A DNA stretch of 64,000 bases from Candidatus Hydrogenedentota bacterium (GTDB lineage Bacteria > Hydrogenedentota > Hydrogenedentia > Hydrogenedentales > JAJRTN01): assembly GCA_024278275.1 (NCBI GenBank), contig JAJRTN010000042.1:46261-110260 (forward strand), given 5' to 3'. A program made the position numbers and the translations under genes. The notes under the pieces are model-generated. The model worked only from the letters and a program-made list of their open reading frames with translations. It ran no database searches and was not told where the DNA came from. Shown here piece by piece: positions 48,933-58,763 of this stretch; position 1 is the first letter of the stretch; every line of letters begins with the position of its first letter.

Positions 48933-49937
48933 TCAATCGAAGGGGTGGGGGCAACGGACTTGACAGCCCTCGCCCATGGGTCTCAAAACAGGGGCTTCCT
49001 GGCGGCAGACGTCGGTAGCATGGGGACAGCGGGGGTGAAAGCTGCATCCGGCGGGCAGGTTGCCCGGATCGGCCACTTCTCCGTGAATGACCTCGGGCAT
49101 CGCTACGTCCGGGTCGGGATTGGGCACGGAGGCGAGAAGCGCCCGCGTATAGGGGTGACAGGGCCGGTTGAAGAGTTTCTCCGTGGGCGCTATTTCGACG
49201 ATTTTTCCCGCGTACATGACGGCGATGCGGTCGCAGATGTGGCGGACCACGCTGAGATCGTGGGCGATAAACAGGTAGGTCAGGCCAAGTTCACGCTGAA
49301 GCTTCTGGAGAAGGTTGACCACCTGGGCCTGCACGGAAACATCGAGGGCGGATACCGGCTCGTCGGCCACGAGGAAGGCGGGGTTCATGATGAGGGCGCG
49401 GGCGATGCCGATACGCTGGCGTTGGCCACCGCTGAAGGCGTGGGGGTAGCGGCTCCGATGCTCGGGTTTAAGGCCCACCTTCTCTAACATGGCGCCCACC
49501 CGGTCCCGCAACACGCGCCCCTTGGCCAGGCGGTGAATCACCAGGGGCTCGCCCACAATGTCCTCCACGGTCATCCTGGGATTCAGGGAGGAGAAAGGAT
49601 CCTGAAAAATCATCTGCATGCGCGTACGCAGACCTTTGAGTTCCTTTCTCCCCAGGGTCGCGACATCCAGCCTTTCCCCGCCATGCGCCAGGAGTACGGT
49701 CCCCCGCGTTGGTTCGATGGCACGCAGGATCGCCCGGCCTGTCGTGGTCTTTCCCGATCCGCTCTCGCCCACCAGGCCGAGGGTCTCGCCAGGGGCCACG
49801 TCGAAGCTCACGTCGTCCACGGCACGGACATAGCGTGTTTTCCGGCGCAGCAGGCCCTGCCGATGAACGGGAAAATACTTGCACAGCCCCCGTACCGACA
49901 GGAGCGGTTCGGTCACGGACTGCCTGGGCGTGATCAT
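48933..49937 (-). CDS. oppF: oligopeptide ABC transporter ATP-binding protein
   Basis: [44 protein letters not shown]. Confidence 0.95.
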   Translation of the reverse strand: MITPRQSVTEPLLSVRGLCKYFPVHRQGLLRRKTRYVRAVDDVSFDVAPGETLGLVGESGSGKTTTGRAILRAIEPTRGTVLLAHGGERLDVATLGRKELKGLRTRMQMIFQDPFSSLNPRMTVEDIVGEPLVIHRLAKGRVLRDRVGAMLEKVGLKPEHRSRYPHAFSGGQRQRIGIARALIMNPAFLVADEPVSALDVSVQAQVVNLLQKLQRELGLTYLFIAHDLSVVRHICDRIAVMYAGKIVEIAPTEKLFNRPCHPYTRALLASVPNPDPDVAMPEVIHGEVADPGNLPAGCSFHPRCPHATDVCRQEAPVLRPMGEGCQVRCPHPFD

Positions 49938-50968
49938 GGCGCCGCCTCCAGGCCTTCGAGGCGAAGACAGGCGGCCTCGTGCCCGGCGGGGGAAGGCCGC
50001 AGGTCGGGCGGTCCGCCGCGGTCACACGTATCCGCCTGATAATGGGGGCAGCGCGGGTGAAAGGGACAGCCCGAAGGGATCTCGGAGAGGGAGGGCACGG
50101 AACCTTCGATGGAAGGCAACTCGCTCCGGCCGCGGCTGAGGCTTGGCAGCGAGGCCAGCAGCCCACGGGTGTAGGGGTGCTGCGGGGTCTTGAGGATTTG
50201 CCGCACCGTGCCGCGTTCCACGATGCGCCCGAGGTACATGACCGCCACGTCGTCGCACATCTGGGCCACCACGCCGAGATCGTGGGTGATGAGCAGGATC
50301 GCCGTGTTCATTTCCCGCTGCAAGCCGCGCATAAGGTCCATGATCTGCGCCTGGATCGTCACATCCAGGGCGGTGGTCGGCTCGTCGGCGATGAGGAGTT
50401 CCGGTCGCCCTACGAGGGCCATGGCGATGACCACGCGCTGACGCATGCCGCCGCTCATCTCGAAAGGATACTGCCTGAGCCGTCCCGCCGCGCCGGGAAT
50501 GCCGACCCGTTCGAGCATCTCCACCGCCAGCCGTTCCGCCGCCGCCCTGGTGACTTCCTGGTGAAGCCGGATCGCCTCGCAAATCTGGTTGCCCACCGTG
50601 TGTACCGGGCTCAACGCGGTCATGGGCTCCTGGAAGATCATGCTTACCCGGCCGCCCCGAAGCCGGTAAAGGGCATCGTCCTTTTCGCCCAGGGCGGTCA
50701 CGTCCATGGCATCACCATGGAGCGGATGGAGACGGATGCGCCCCCGGCGAATGCGCCCCGGCTTCTGGATGAGACGGAGAATGGAATAGGCGGTCACGCT
50801 CTTTCCACACCCGCTTTCTCCCACCAGGCCCACGATACGGCCCCGTGGGATGGTCAGGCTCACCCCGTCCACCGCCGCGACCGTTCCGTCCTCGGTGTCG
50901 AAACAGACCTGGAGATCCTCGATCTCCAGGAGCGGAGTCTCTTTCACCTGCTGTGTCATGCCTGCCAT
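49934..50968 (-). CDS. oppD: oligopeptide ABC transporter ATP-binding protein
   Basis: [56 protein letters not shown] overlap with oppF. Confidence 0.95.
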   Translation of the reverse strand: MAGMTQQVKETPLLEIEDLQVCFDTEDGTVAAVDGVSLTIPRGRIVGLVGESGCGKSVTAYSILRLIQKPGRIRRGRIRLHPLHGDAMDVTALGEKDDALYRLRGGRVSMIFQEPMTALSPVHTVGNQICEAIRLHQEVTRAAAERLAVEMLERVGIPGAAGRLRQYPFEMSGGMRQRVVIAMALVGRPELLIADEPTTALDVTIQAQIMDLMRGLQREMNTAILLITHDLGVVAQMCDDVAVMYLGRIVERGTVRQILKTPQHPYTRGLLASLPSLSRGRSELPSIEGSVPSLSEIPSGCPFHPRCPHYQADTCDRGGPPDLRPSPAGHEAACLRLEGLEAAP

Positions 50969-51159
50969 GAAACCAATGCCTTTGTGATCAAAAAAGTGCA
51001 ATACGAAATAACGAATTACCTGTGGGCAAAACCACATTCATCTTGTAGGGCGCGCTTCAGCGCACCATCACCTCCGTTCCAAGGGCTTTCTGATTCGTCT
51101 GAAGGTTCTATTTTGGTATTCCAAGGCCCACCCTGCCTGCTTGATGAGCTGTCCGCGCG

Positions 51160-52302
51160 TCAGTGTCCTCCGTAGGGGTCGGCGGCATCGCGCAGGCCGT
51201 CGCCCAGGAAGTTGAAGGAAAGCACCACGGCCACGATGAACACCACGGGCAACAGGAGCCAGGGGTAGTTCACCACGGCGGTGATGTTCATGCAGTCCTG
51301 GAGCAGCACGCCCCAACTGATCACCGGCGGCCGCAGGCCGACACCGAGAAAACTGAGGGAGGTCTCGCCGAGAATGATCGCCGGGATGCTGAGCGTGAGG
51401 GCGACGATAATGTGGCTGGTGAAGCCGGGCACCAGGTGGCGGAAGATGATGCGACCGTGGCCGGCGCCCAAAAGGCGGGCGGCCATGGTGTAGTCCTCTT
51501 CGCGCAGGGACAGGAGCTTACCCCGAACCACGCGGGCCAAACCGGTCCAGCCGAGCAGACTCAGTACGATGGTGATGGCGAAGTAGACCTTGAGGGGGGA
51601 CCAGTCCTGCGGCATGGCGGCCGCCAGGGCGAGCCACAGGGGAAGCTGGGGCATGGCGTTGATCACCTCGATGCCGCGCTGGATAAGATTGTCGAGGCTT
51701 CCGCCCACGTAACCGGAAATGCCGCCCAGAATAATTCCCAGGAGAAAGGTGACCGCCAGCGCCACGAGACCGACGGAAAGGGAGATGCGGGCGCCGATGA
51801 GAATCCGGCTGAGCAGGTCGCGGCCATAATGATCGGCACCAAGCATGTAGAAGGTCGGCGTAATCTCCGTCTTCGCCCCGTCCTTCTCCCGGCGCTCGCG
51901 CCAGGCCTCCCGGTCAACCCCCAGGAAGTGCCGCTCCATGGGGATCAGGCCCCACAGGCGGTAGGGTTCACCTTTCACGAACAGCCCGAGCGGCACGGTC
52001 AATGCCTTATCGGCGGTGTAGGTCTTCCGGAAGGTGACGGGATCGACATGCCGGACCAGCGCGGGCGTGTACAGTCCCTCGGCAAGGCTGAAGCGCAGCA
52101 TCTGGGGCGGACAATAGGCATGATCGAGATCGCGCCACTCGGCGGTGTAAGGCGCGAAAAAACCGGCGAAGAGGGCGAGAAAGTAGAGGGCTACCAGGAC
52201 GTAGAGCGAAGCCACGGCGAGGCGGTGACGACTAAACCGACGCGCGATAAGCGCCCATTGCGTATCGGAGCGCGGCGTGTCCCTGGCAGGGCGTCCCCTC
52301 AT
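51160..52302 (-). CDS. oppC: oligopeptide ABC transporter permease (OppC-type)
   Basis: LGADHYGRDLLSRILIGARISLSVGLVAL; GEEDYTMAARLLGAGHGRIIFRHLVPG-type EAA loop; ATGA overlap with the upstream gene. Confidence 0.93.
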   Translation of the reverse strand: MRGRPARDTPRSDTQWALIARRFSRHRLAVASLYVLVALYFLALFAGFFAPYTAEWRDLDHAYCPPQMLRFSLAEGLYTPALVRHVDPVTFRKTYTADKALTVPLGLFVKGEPYRLWGLIPMERHFLGVDREAWRERREKDGAKTEITPTFYMLGADHYGRDLLSRILIGARISLSVGLVALAVTFLLGIILGGISGYVGGSLDNLIQRGIEVINAMPQLPLWLALAAAMPQDWSPLKVYFAITIVLSLLGWTGLARVVRGKLLSLREEDYTMAARLLGAGHGRIIFRHLVPGFTSHIIVALTLSIPAIILGETSLSFLGVGLRPPVISWGVLLQDCMNITAVVNYPWLLLPVVFIVAVVLSFNFLGDGLRDAADPYGGH

Positions 52303-55300
52303 CGCGCGCCCCCCTGGAACCGTATTCGCGGGTCGAGCCATAGAAGCAGCAAATCGCTTACCAGGGTCCCCGCCACGCCGAGCAAACTCAAGACCATGAG
52401 CATGCTTCCCGCGAGAAACATGTCTTCGTTCATGAGGGCCGAGAGCATCATGGGCCCCACGGTGGGCAGGCTCAGCACCACGGCCACGATGGCACCACCG
52501 GAGACAAGCTGGGGGAAAAGGGCGCCGATGCCGGAGATGAAGGGATTCAGTGCGATCCGGACAGGATACTTCAGCAGCAGCTTGAGGGGACGCACGCCCC
52601 GGGCGCGCGCGGCGACCACATAGGGTTTTTCAAGCTCGTCGAGCAGGTTGCCGCGCATGACACGAATCATGCCCGCCGTGCCGCCCACACCGAGCACCAC
52701 CACGGGCACCCAGATATGCCGCATGAGGTCCATGATCTTCCCCCAGGACCATTCGGGCTGCACGGCGTATTCGCTGGAGAAAAGGCCGGAGACCCCGCCG
52801 ATAGCAGTGAGCACGAGAGCAAGCAGGAAAGAGGGGATACACATGCCCAGGAAGCCCACAAAGGTGATGGTGTAGTCCATGGCCGAGTACCGTTTGACGG
52901 CGGAAAGCATGCCGATGGGCAGGGCGACGGCCCAGGTGAAAAGGATGGTGAAGAGGGAAATGCAGAAGGTCAGGGTGATCCGGTCGCCCACCAGGTCGTT
53001 CGCCGGTTGGCCGGACTGCATGGATCGCCCCATGTTCCCCTGGAGCAAGCCCGTGTCTTTTTCGTCATAGGTGAGAAACCAGTGGACTCCCAGCCAGCGG
53101 AGATACCGCAAATAAACCGGTTCTTCGAGGTGGAAGGTGTCCCGGATACGCTCAATGGCCGCCAGATCGGCGCTCCGACCGGATTCCTGGAGTTGCATGA
53201 TCCGCATGGACACGAAATCGCCGGGAGGAAGCTGTATGGTGGTAAAGACCACGACGGAGATGACAAGCAAGGTGGGCGCCATGATAAGCAACCGGCGCCC
53301 CACGTAGGGATGCCGGACCGCCAGAAGCACCGCCGCCAGAATGAGGATAACCACGACGAGCGCACGGAGCACCCCGCTGGTTGAACCCGGATCCGCCGTC
53401 CCGTCCTCCCGGGTCTCGGCCTCCGCGTAGCGGGGCGTCACCTTCAGCAGTTCCCGCCGCATCTGCGCCACGGCACCCGGAGAATCCGAGGGTTCGTCGA
53501 AGAAATAGGTCTCCATGCCCGCGTTCCCGGGCGTCTGGAACTCCCAGGTGAACACGGCGTGGCGGGGTACGTTGCGGAAACCGTTCTTCACCAGGGTGAG
53601 GGAGGGCGGGGGAGTGCATATGTTGATGGTCCACACGTTTTCCGCCGCGATCAACAGGGCTTCCCGGAAAACGTTCGCCTCTTGTTCCGCGGTGCGGTAG
53701 GCCTGGGCCGCCTCGAAGACCTCCATGGCCCGGCGGATGGGGTGTCCCACCGGCGGTTCAATCGCCCCCGGACTGTCGGCGCGGGGATCGCCGTAAAGAC
53801 CGCCGCGCAGGTACCAGCGGGCGTAGGCCTGGGCGAAGCCGCCGTAGGGCCACGCGGGAACGAAGCAGGTGGGCAACATGAGCGGAAGATACTCCATGTT
53901 GCCGGACCAGACATAGAAATCCATGCGGCGCGTGTTCTGTTCCGTGCTCCAGTACACCCGCGACCGTTCGCGGACGATGGCGCGTATACCCACCCGCGCC
54001 CAGTCCGTGACCACGAATTGGGCCACGCCCGTCGCGGGCCAGGCGTCGCAGGTGTTGATGAAGAACACCATGCGCGACCCGTCGGGGAAGGTCCGAAAGC
54101 CTTCCCGGTCCCGTTGGATCAACCCCATTTCATCAAGCAGCCGGTTGGCCTCGTCTGGGGCGAAGGCCGTGTGGCTCGTGTAGGCCTCTTCCACGTAGAA
54201 GGGCGACACGGGGCCGGGCGCGCATTGAGCGGGCCTGGCCTGCCCGTTCAACTCCGCGTCGATAATGTCCCGGCGGTTGATGGCAAGGGAAAGGGCCTGC
54301 CGGAAACGCTTGTCGTTCATCAGGGCATGCTTGTACCGGCTGCCCGGGTCCCTGGGATCCACGCGCCGGTTCAGGTTCGGAAAGATGACGTAATCGCCCC
54401 GCGTGGCGGGATACCAGTGATAGATCTCATAGCCGTTCTTTTCGCGCTGGCTCATGAGATGGGTGTATTGGTCGTAGCGCAGGAGCCAGGACTGCATGGT
54501 GCAATCGCCGTTGGCCGCCGTGGCCTCCAGCATGTCCGGCGACTTCACGTCGTAGAGGATGCGGTCCACGTAGGGAAGCTGATTGCCTTCCGTATCCACG
54601 GCGAAGTAGTATGGATTGCGCACGATGGCGTAGGGCGGCGACGAGGTGTAGGTGCGATAGATCCACGGCCACAGGCGGGGATACTCCGGATTTTCGAAGT
54701 ACGACCCCACCAGGTTCCAGTAGAGACTGAGCTTGTCGTCGATCTTGCGGCGTTTCATTTCCGCTTCGATCTTGGCGGGGTCGCCCAGCCTCGGGTGGAA
54801 CTGCCGTAAATAGTGCGCGGGCCGACTGCACACGTCGACCCCCCGGGAAGACGCCAGATGAATCAGGAACGCGCCGAAGGGCTTCTCGAAGGTGAAACGG
54901 ATTTTGTAGGGACCGAGCTTTTCCACCTTGGCCGGCTTGCCCTCCCGCTGCATGAACGGGGTCACATCCCCCTCGAACACGGGATCCATCACCTCGTCTT
55001 CCCACCAGTAGAGGATGTCGTCCGCCGTAAAGGGATAGCCGTCGGACCAGCGCATGCCCCGGCGCAGGGTGAAGGTGAAGACCCGGTTGTCGTCGGACAC
55101 CTCGAAACTCTTGGCGATGTGCGGAACAATGGGATAGCCCTGGGGCGACCAGCGTACGAGGTTGGCATAGGAGTGGCAACTGCGCATCATCACTTCCGCC
55201 TCGAAACTGGTGCCCGCCAACCGCACCCACGTGCCGCCGTATTTCCCGATTCCCTCCACGCCCTCCATCACCACCGGCTCCGGTCCAACCCGTTCGGCCA

Positions 55301-55584
55301 CGGGCGGCAGGTCGCCTGAAGCCACCAGCGGCGCCAGCAGGGGAGACTCCCCCTTCGGATACCAGGCCGCCGACTTGCCTTCCGAGTAATCCACATCCCG
55401 CTGGATGACGGGCGGGTGGTCGGGGTTCAGCACGGGTTCCCGGGCAACCGCCGCCGCCCGGATTTCCTCGGCGGAATAAATTGGCGGCTTCTCCGACAAG
55501 GGTGGACACAAAAGCCAACCGGTTAACCACAGGGCGGCAAAGAGTCCCGCCAGGGCCAGCGCGGTCCGGAAAACATGGATGTGC
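52299..55584 (-). CDS. fused substrate-binding protein (family 5) and OppB-type permease
   Basis: N-terminal TM, SBP_bac_5-like RWSDGYPFTADDILYWWEDEV...NDKRFRQALSLAINRRDI, then TM linker and RRLLIMAPTLLVISVVVFTTIQLPPGDF...RARGVRPLKLLLKYPVRIALNPFIS. Confidence 0.9.
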
Positions 55585-55783
55585 ATGCGCCTCAACATGG
55601 GCGGCCTTGAACCCGTGATGGGGCCGGGGGCATGATTGGCAGGGCGGGTCTTGGCCCACCAAGGCCGGACCTTGACGGTGAAACGAACCCGCCCTTGAAC
55701 GAAGCGGATGGTGTGCTGAAGTACACCCTAACCCGGCCAATCCGGAACCAAGAATCGCTACAGCCGTCCATGCCACGACCAAC

Positions 55784-55867
55784 CGTCATCCCCGCGAAAG
55801 CGGGGATCCATGATGGGGGGCAGCACTTTGACCTTTTCCGTGGATTCCCGCGTTCGCGGGAATGACG
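55784..55867. repeat. Family C inverted repeat (CGTCATCCCCGCGAAAGCGGGGATCCA)
   Basis: CGTCATCCCCGCGAAAGCGGGGATCCA and inverted TGGATTCCCGCGTTCGCGGGAATGACG. Confidence 0.85.
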
Positions 55868-55960
55868 AAAGGGAGGGAGAAACACGTTTTCGTGGCCATT
55901 TGTACAGAAATTCACGGGTAAGGGACTACGGGACGGAACCGGCCAAGAAGGACAAGCGAC

Positions 55961-56992
55961 ATGATGACCGAACGGGAAAACTACCTCCGCGCGCTGGAGA
56001 ACCGGCGTCCGGAATGGATCCCCTGCCATGTAATGCTCAACTCCCGGAACTGGAAAGAACACCGGGAACGGCTCGAAGAAATAGTGCTCGCCCATCCGAG
56101 GGTATTCCCCGGTCATACGCGGGGAGCGGTGGATTACGACGCGGTGTGGTTCCGTTGCGCCGTGGGAGAATTGCACGATCAGTGGGGCTGCCTGTGGCGC
56201 AACGTGGAGGAAGGCCATATCGGTATCGTGGTGGATCATCCCCTGGCCGACTGGGACGCCCTCGACCGTTACGAAGCGCCCGACCCGCTTCTCCAGGACG
56301 ACTTCGGGCAGGTACGAAACTGGGAGGCGGAGGCGCAACGCATTCGGGAGGAGAAAGCCCGGGGGGCCGTGGTCCGGGGTTCGGCGGGAAGCCTCTTTGA
56401 CCTCATGTACGCCCTGCGGGGCTATGACCAACTGATGGTGGACATCGCCACGGGCGATCCCCGTCTCTACGATCTCATCGCACTGGTGGAGAACCACGCC
56501 GGCGCCCTGGCCCGGAAGTGGGTCGAGTTGGGGGTGGACGAGGTCTACTTTCACACCGACATCGGCACGCAGCAGGGCCTGATGATTTCTCCCGCCCAGT
56601 TCCGGGAATACATCAAGCCCATGTTTGCCCGCCTTTTCCAACCCGTACGCGCGGCAGGGGTGCATGTGCGGCTTTCGTCCGATGGCCGCCTCCTCGACAT
56701 CGTGGACGACCTGGCCGAGTGCGGCGTGTCGGTCCATGACCCCCAGTTGCGGGCCAACACGGCGGAGGGCATCGCCCGAAGCTACCGGGGACGGCTCTGC
56801 ATCGACGCCGACCTGGATCGACAGTTGTTTCCCTTCTGCACGCCCGCCGAAGCGAAGGCTCACGTGGGACGAACCATCGAAACGCTCCATGACCCGGCGG
56901 GCGGGCTGATGGTCTTCGCCGTCATGGCGCCGGGCGTGCCCCTGGCAAACATCAAGGCCGTCTGCGAGGCCTTCGAGCAGTATTGTTTCTGA
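55961..56992 (+). CDS. uroporphyrinogen decarboxylase (URO-D) family protein
   Basis: LRALENRRPEWIPCHV; VDEVYFHTDIGTQQGLMISPAQFREYIKPMFARLFQPVRAAGVHVRLSSDGRLLDIVDDL. Confidence 0.88.
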   Translation: MMTERENYLRALENRRPEWIPCHVMLNSRNWKEHRERLEEIVLAHPRVFPGHTRGAVDYDAVWFRCAVGELHDQWGCLWRNVEEGHIGIVVDHPLADWDALDRYEAPDPLLQDDFGQVRNWEAEAQRIREEKARGAVVRGSAGSLFDLMYALRGYDQLMVDIATGDPRLYDLIALVENHAGALARKWVELGVDEVYFHTDIGTQQGLMISPAQFREYIKPMFARLFQPVRAAGVHVRLSSDGRLLDIVDDLAECGVSVHDPQLRANTAEGIARSYRGRLCIDADLDRQLFPFCTPAEAKAHVGRTIETLHDPAGGLMVFAVMAPGVPLANIKAVCEAFEQYCF

Positions 56993-57155
56993 TATGGGGC
57001 CATGCCCCCTTGTCATTGCGAACATTCCCGTGATCGATCTTGAGTAACCCCAGGGGCGGCGTTGCAGGGTGTGCTTCAGCGTACCATCCCCAAGCCCTGG
57101 TGGTGAGGCGCTTTCTTTTTCCCCATGGCACCGCCGATTCATTCCGGGCACAACC

Positions 57156-58673
57156 TCAACCAAAACGCTCTCCCCGCGCCTTGATCTTTTCCAGCAGGGC
57201 ATCCATTCGCCTGACCAAACGAGGATGTTTTCGATACAGGTTGGTGGACTCGGCCGGATCTTTTTCCAGGTTGTACAACTGTCCGGGTGGCGCGTCTTCC
57301 CTGAGTTTCCCGTCGCCATCGTAATCACTGTTCTTATGCCCGGTTTCCGCGAAATTCATCCACCCTTCGCCCGGTGGGTTGTTCGGGTCCGTGGTGACGC
57401 CCCCCGAACCCTGGTGCGGAATGTAGAGCCATTTCCCATGGCGCAACGCCCAGCCGGGCCAACCCATGACCAGCGTGGTCCGGGGCGGCTTATGTCCCGG
57501 TTCATCCAGCAGCGCGGGCAGAATGTTGAAGCTGTCGGGGCCCGCCTTAGGGGGGAGTTCCTTACCGAGCAGGGCCGCGCTCATGGCGAGCACATCGGCC
57601 AGCGACACCAGTTCATCCGAAGTGCGGCCCGCCGGAACATGCTGAGGCCAGCGGGCAATGAAAGGCACTCGTTGTCCTCCTTCCCAGATATCGGTCTTCT
57701 GGCCGATGAAACCGTCGTTGGACCGGTGACCCGTGGCGAAAACATCACGGTAGTTCACCGCGCCGTTGTCGCTGGAGAAAAGCACCAGCGTGTTGTCCGC
57801 CAGGCCCAGGCGGTCGAGGGTTCCCAGCACCTCGCCCACCGACCAGTCCAGTTCCTGGATGAAATCCCCGTAAAGACCGCAATCGCTGGTGCCCCGGAAT
57901 CGCGGGTTGGGCACGACGGGCGTGTGAACGTTGCAGGGCGCGAAATAGAGGAAGAAAGGCTTATCCTTGTGTCCCTCGATGTAGTTGACGGCTTTCTTCG
58001 TCTGCACGAGGGCAATATCTTCCTGGACCCATCGCGCCGCCTTGCCGCCGGTCATCTGGTGGTAATTCCCCACGCTTTCCCCGGGAATGGAGATGGGATC
58101 CTTCGGGTCCAGTCCCACGATACGCCGGTTTTCCACGAAGGCAAAGGGGGCTTCGCTGTTGGCGTTGGGCACGCCGAAATAGTAATCGAAGCCCGCGTCG
58201 AGGGGACCGGGCGAAAGCTCCCCGTTCCAGTCCGGCGTCTTTTCCCCGAAGCCCAAGTGCCATTTCCCGACACACGCCGTATCGTAACCGGCGTCCTGAA
58301 AGAGTTCCCCCACGGTCAACCGATCATCCTGAACAAGGAACTGACGATGACGGTTCCATTGCCGTCCAACGGTGGTACCGACACGGAAATAGTACTCGCC
58401 CGTCAACATGGTGTAACGCGTGGGCGTGCAGATGGGGCTGGGCGCATGAGCGTCCGTAAATCGCGTTCCCCCGGCGGCAAGGCGGTCGATGTTGGGGGTT
58501 CGTACCTTGGTGGCCCCATAGCAACCCACATCGCCATAGCCCAGATCATCGGCCAAAATGATCACCACATTGGGCGTGGCCATGGCGAAGGAAGGCTTCG
58601 GCCGCTTCATTCCGAGGAACATGGCCGTGGTGGCCATGGCGCTGGTGCGAAGAAATGCCCGCCGGTTCAACAT
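57156..58673 (-). CDS. secreted sulfatase (arylsulfatase family)
   Basis: MLNRRAFLRTSAMATTAMF; VVIILADDLGYGDVGCYG; formylglycine motif SPICTPTRYTMLTG; KWHLG; FSSDNGA. Confidence 0.95.
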   Translation of the reverse strand: MLNRRAFLRTSAMATTAMFLGMKRPKPSFAMATPNVVIILADDLGYGDVGCYGATKVRTPNIDRLAAGGTRFTDAHAPSPICTPTRYTMLTGEYYFRVGTTVGRQWNRHRQFLVQDDRLTVGELFQDAGYDTACVGKWHLGFGEKTPDWNGELSPGPLDAGFDYYFGVPNANSEAPFAFVENRRIVGLDPKDPISIPGESVGNYHQMTGGKAARWVQEDIALVQTKKAVNYIEGHKDKPFFLYFAPCNVHTPVVPNPRFRGTSDCGLYGDFIQELDWSVGEVLGTLDRLGLADNTLVLFSSDNGAVNYRDVFATGHRSNDGFIGQKTDIWEGGQRVPFIARWPQHVPAGRTSDELVSLADVLAMSAALLGKELPPKAGPDSFNILPALLDEPGHKPPRTTLVMGWPGWALRHGKWLYIPHQGSGGVTTDPNNPPGEGWMNFAETGHKNSDYDGDGKLREDAPPGQLYNLEKDPAESTNLYRKHPRLVRRMDALLEKIKARGERFG

Positions 58674-58763
58674 GGTAAATCCTTTCCTGTGCTCCAGGCA
58701 CAACGAATCGCGGGGTGACCTGTCTGCCTGGTCCCAACGATTCCCGTGAACGGCTATGAATAC

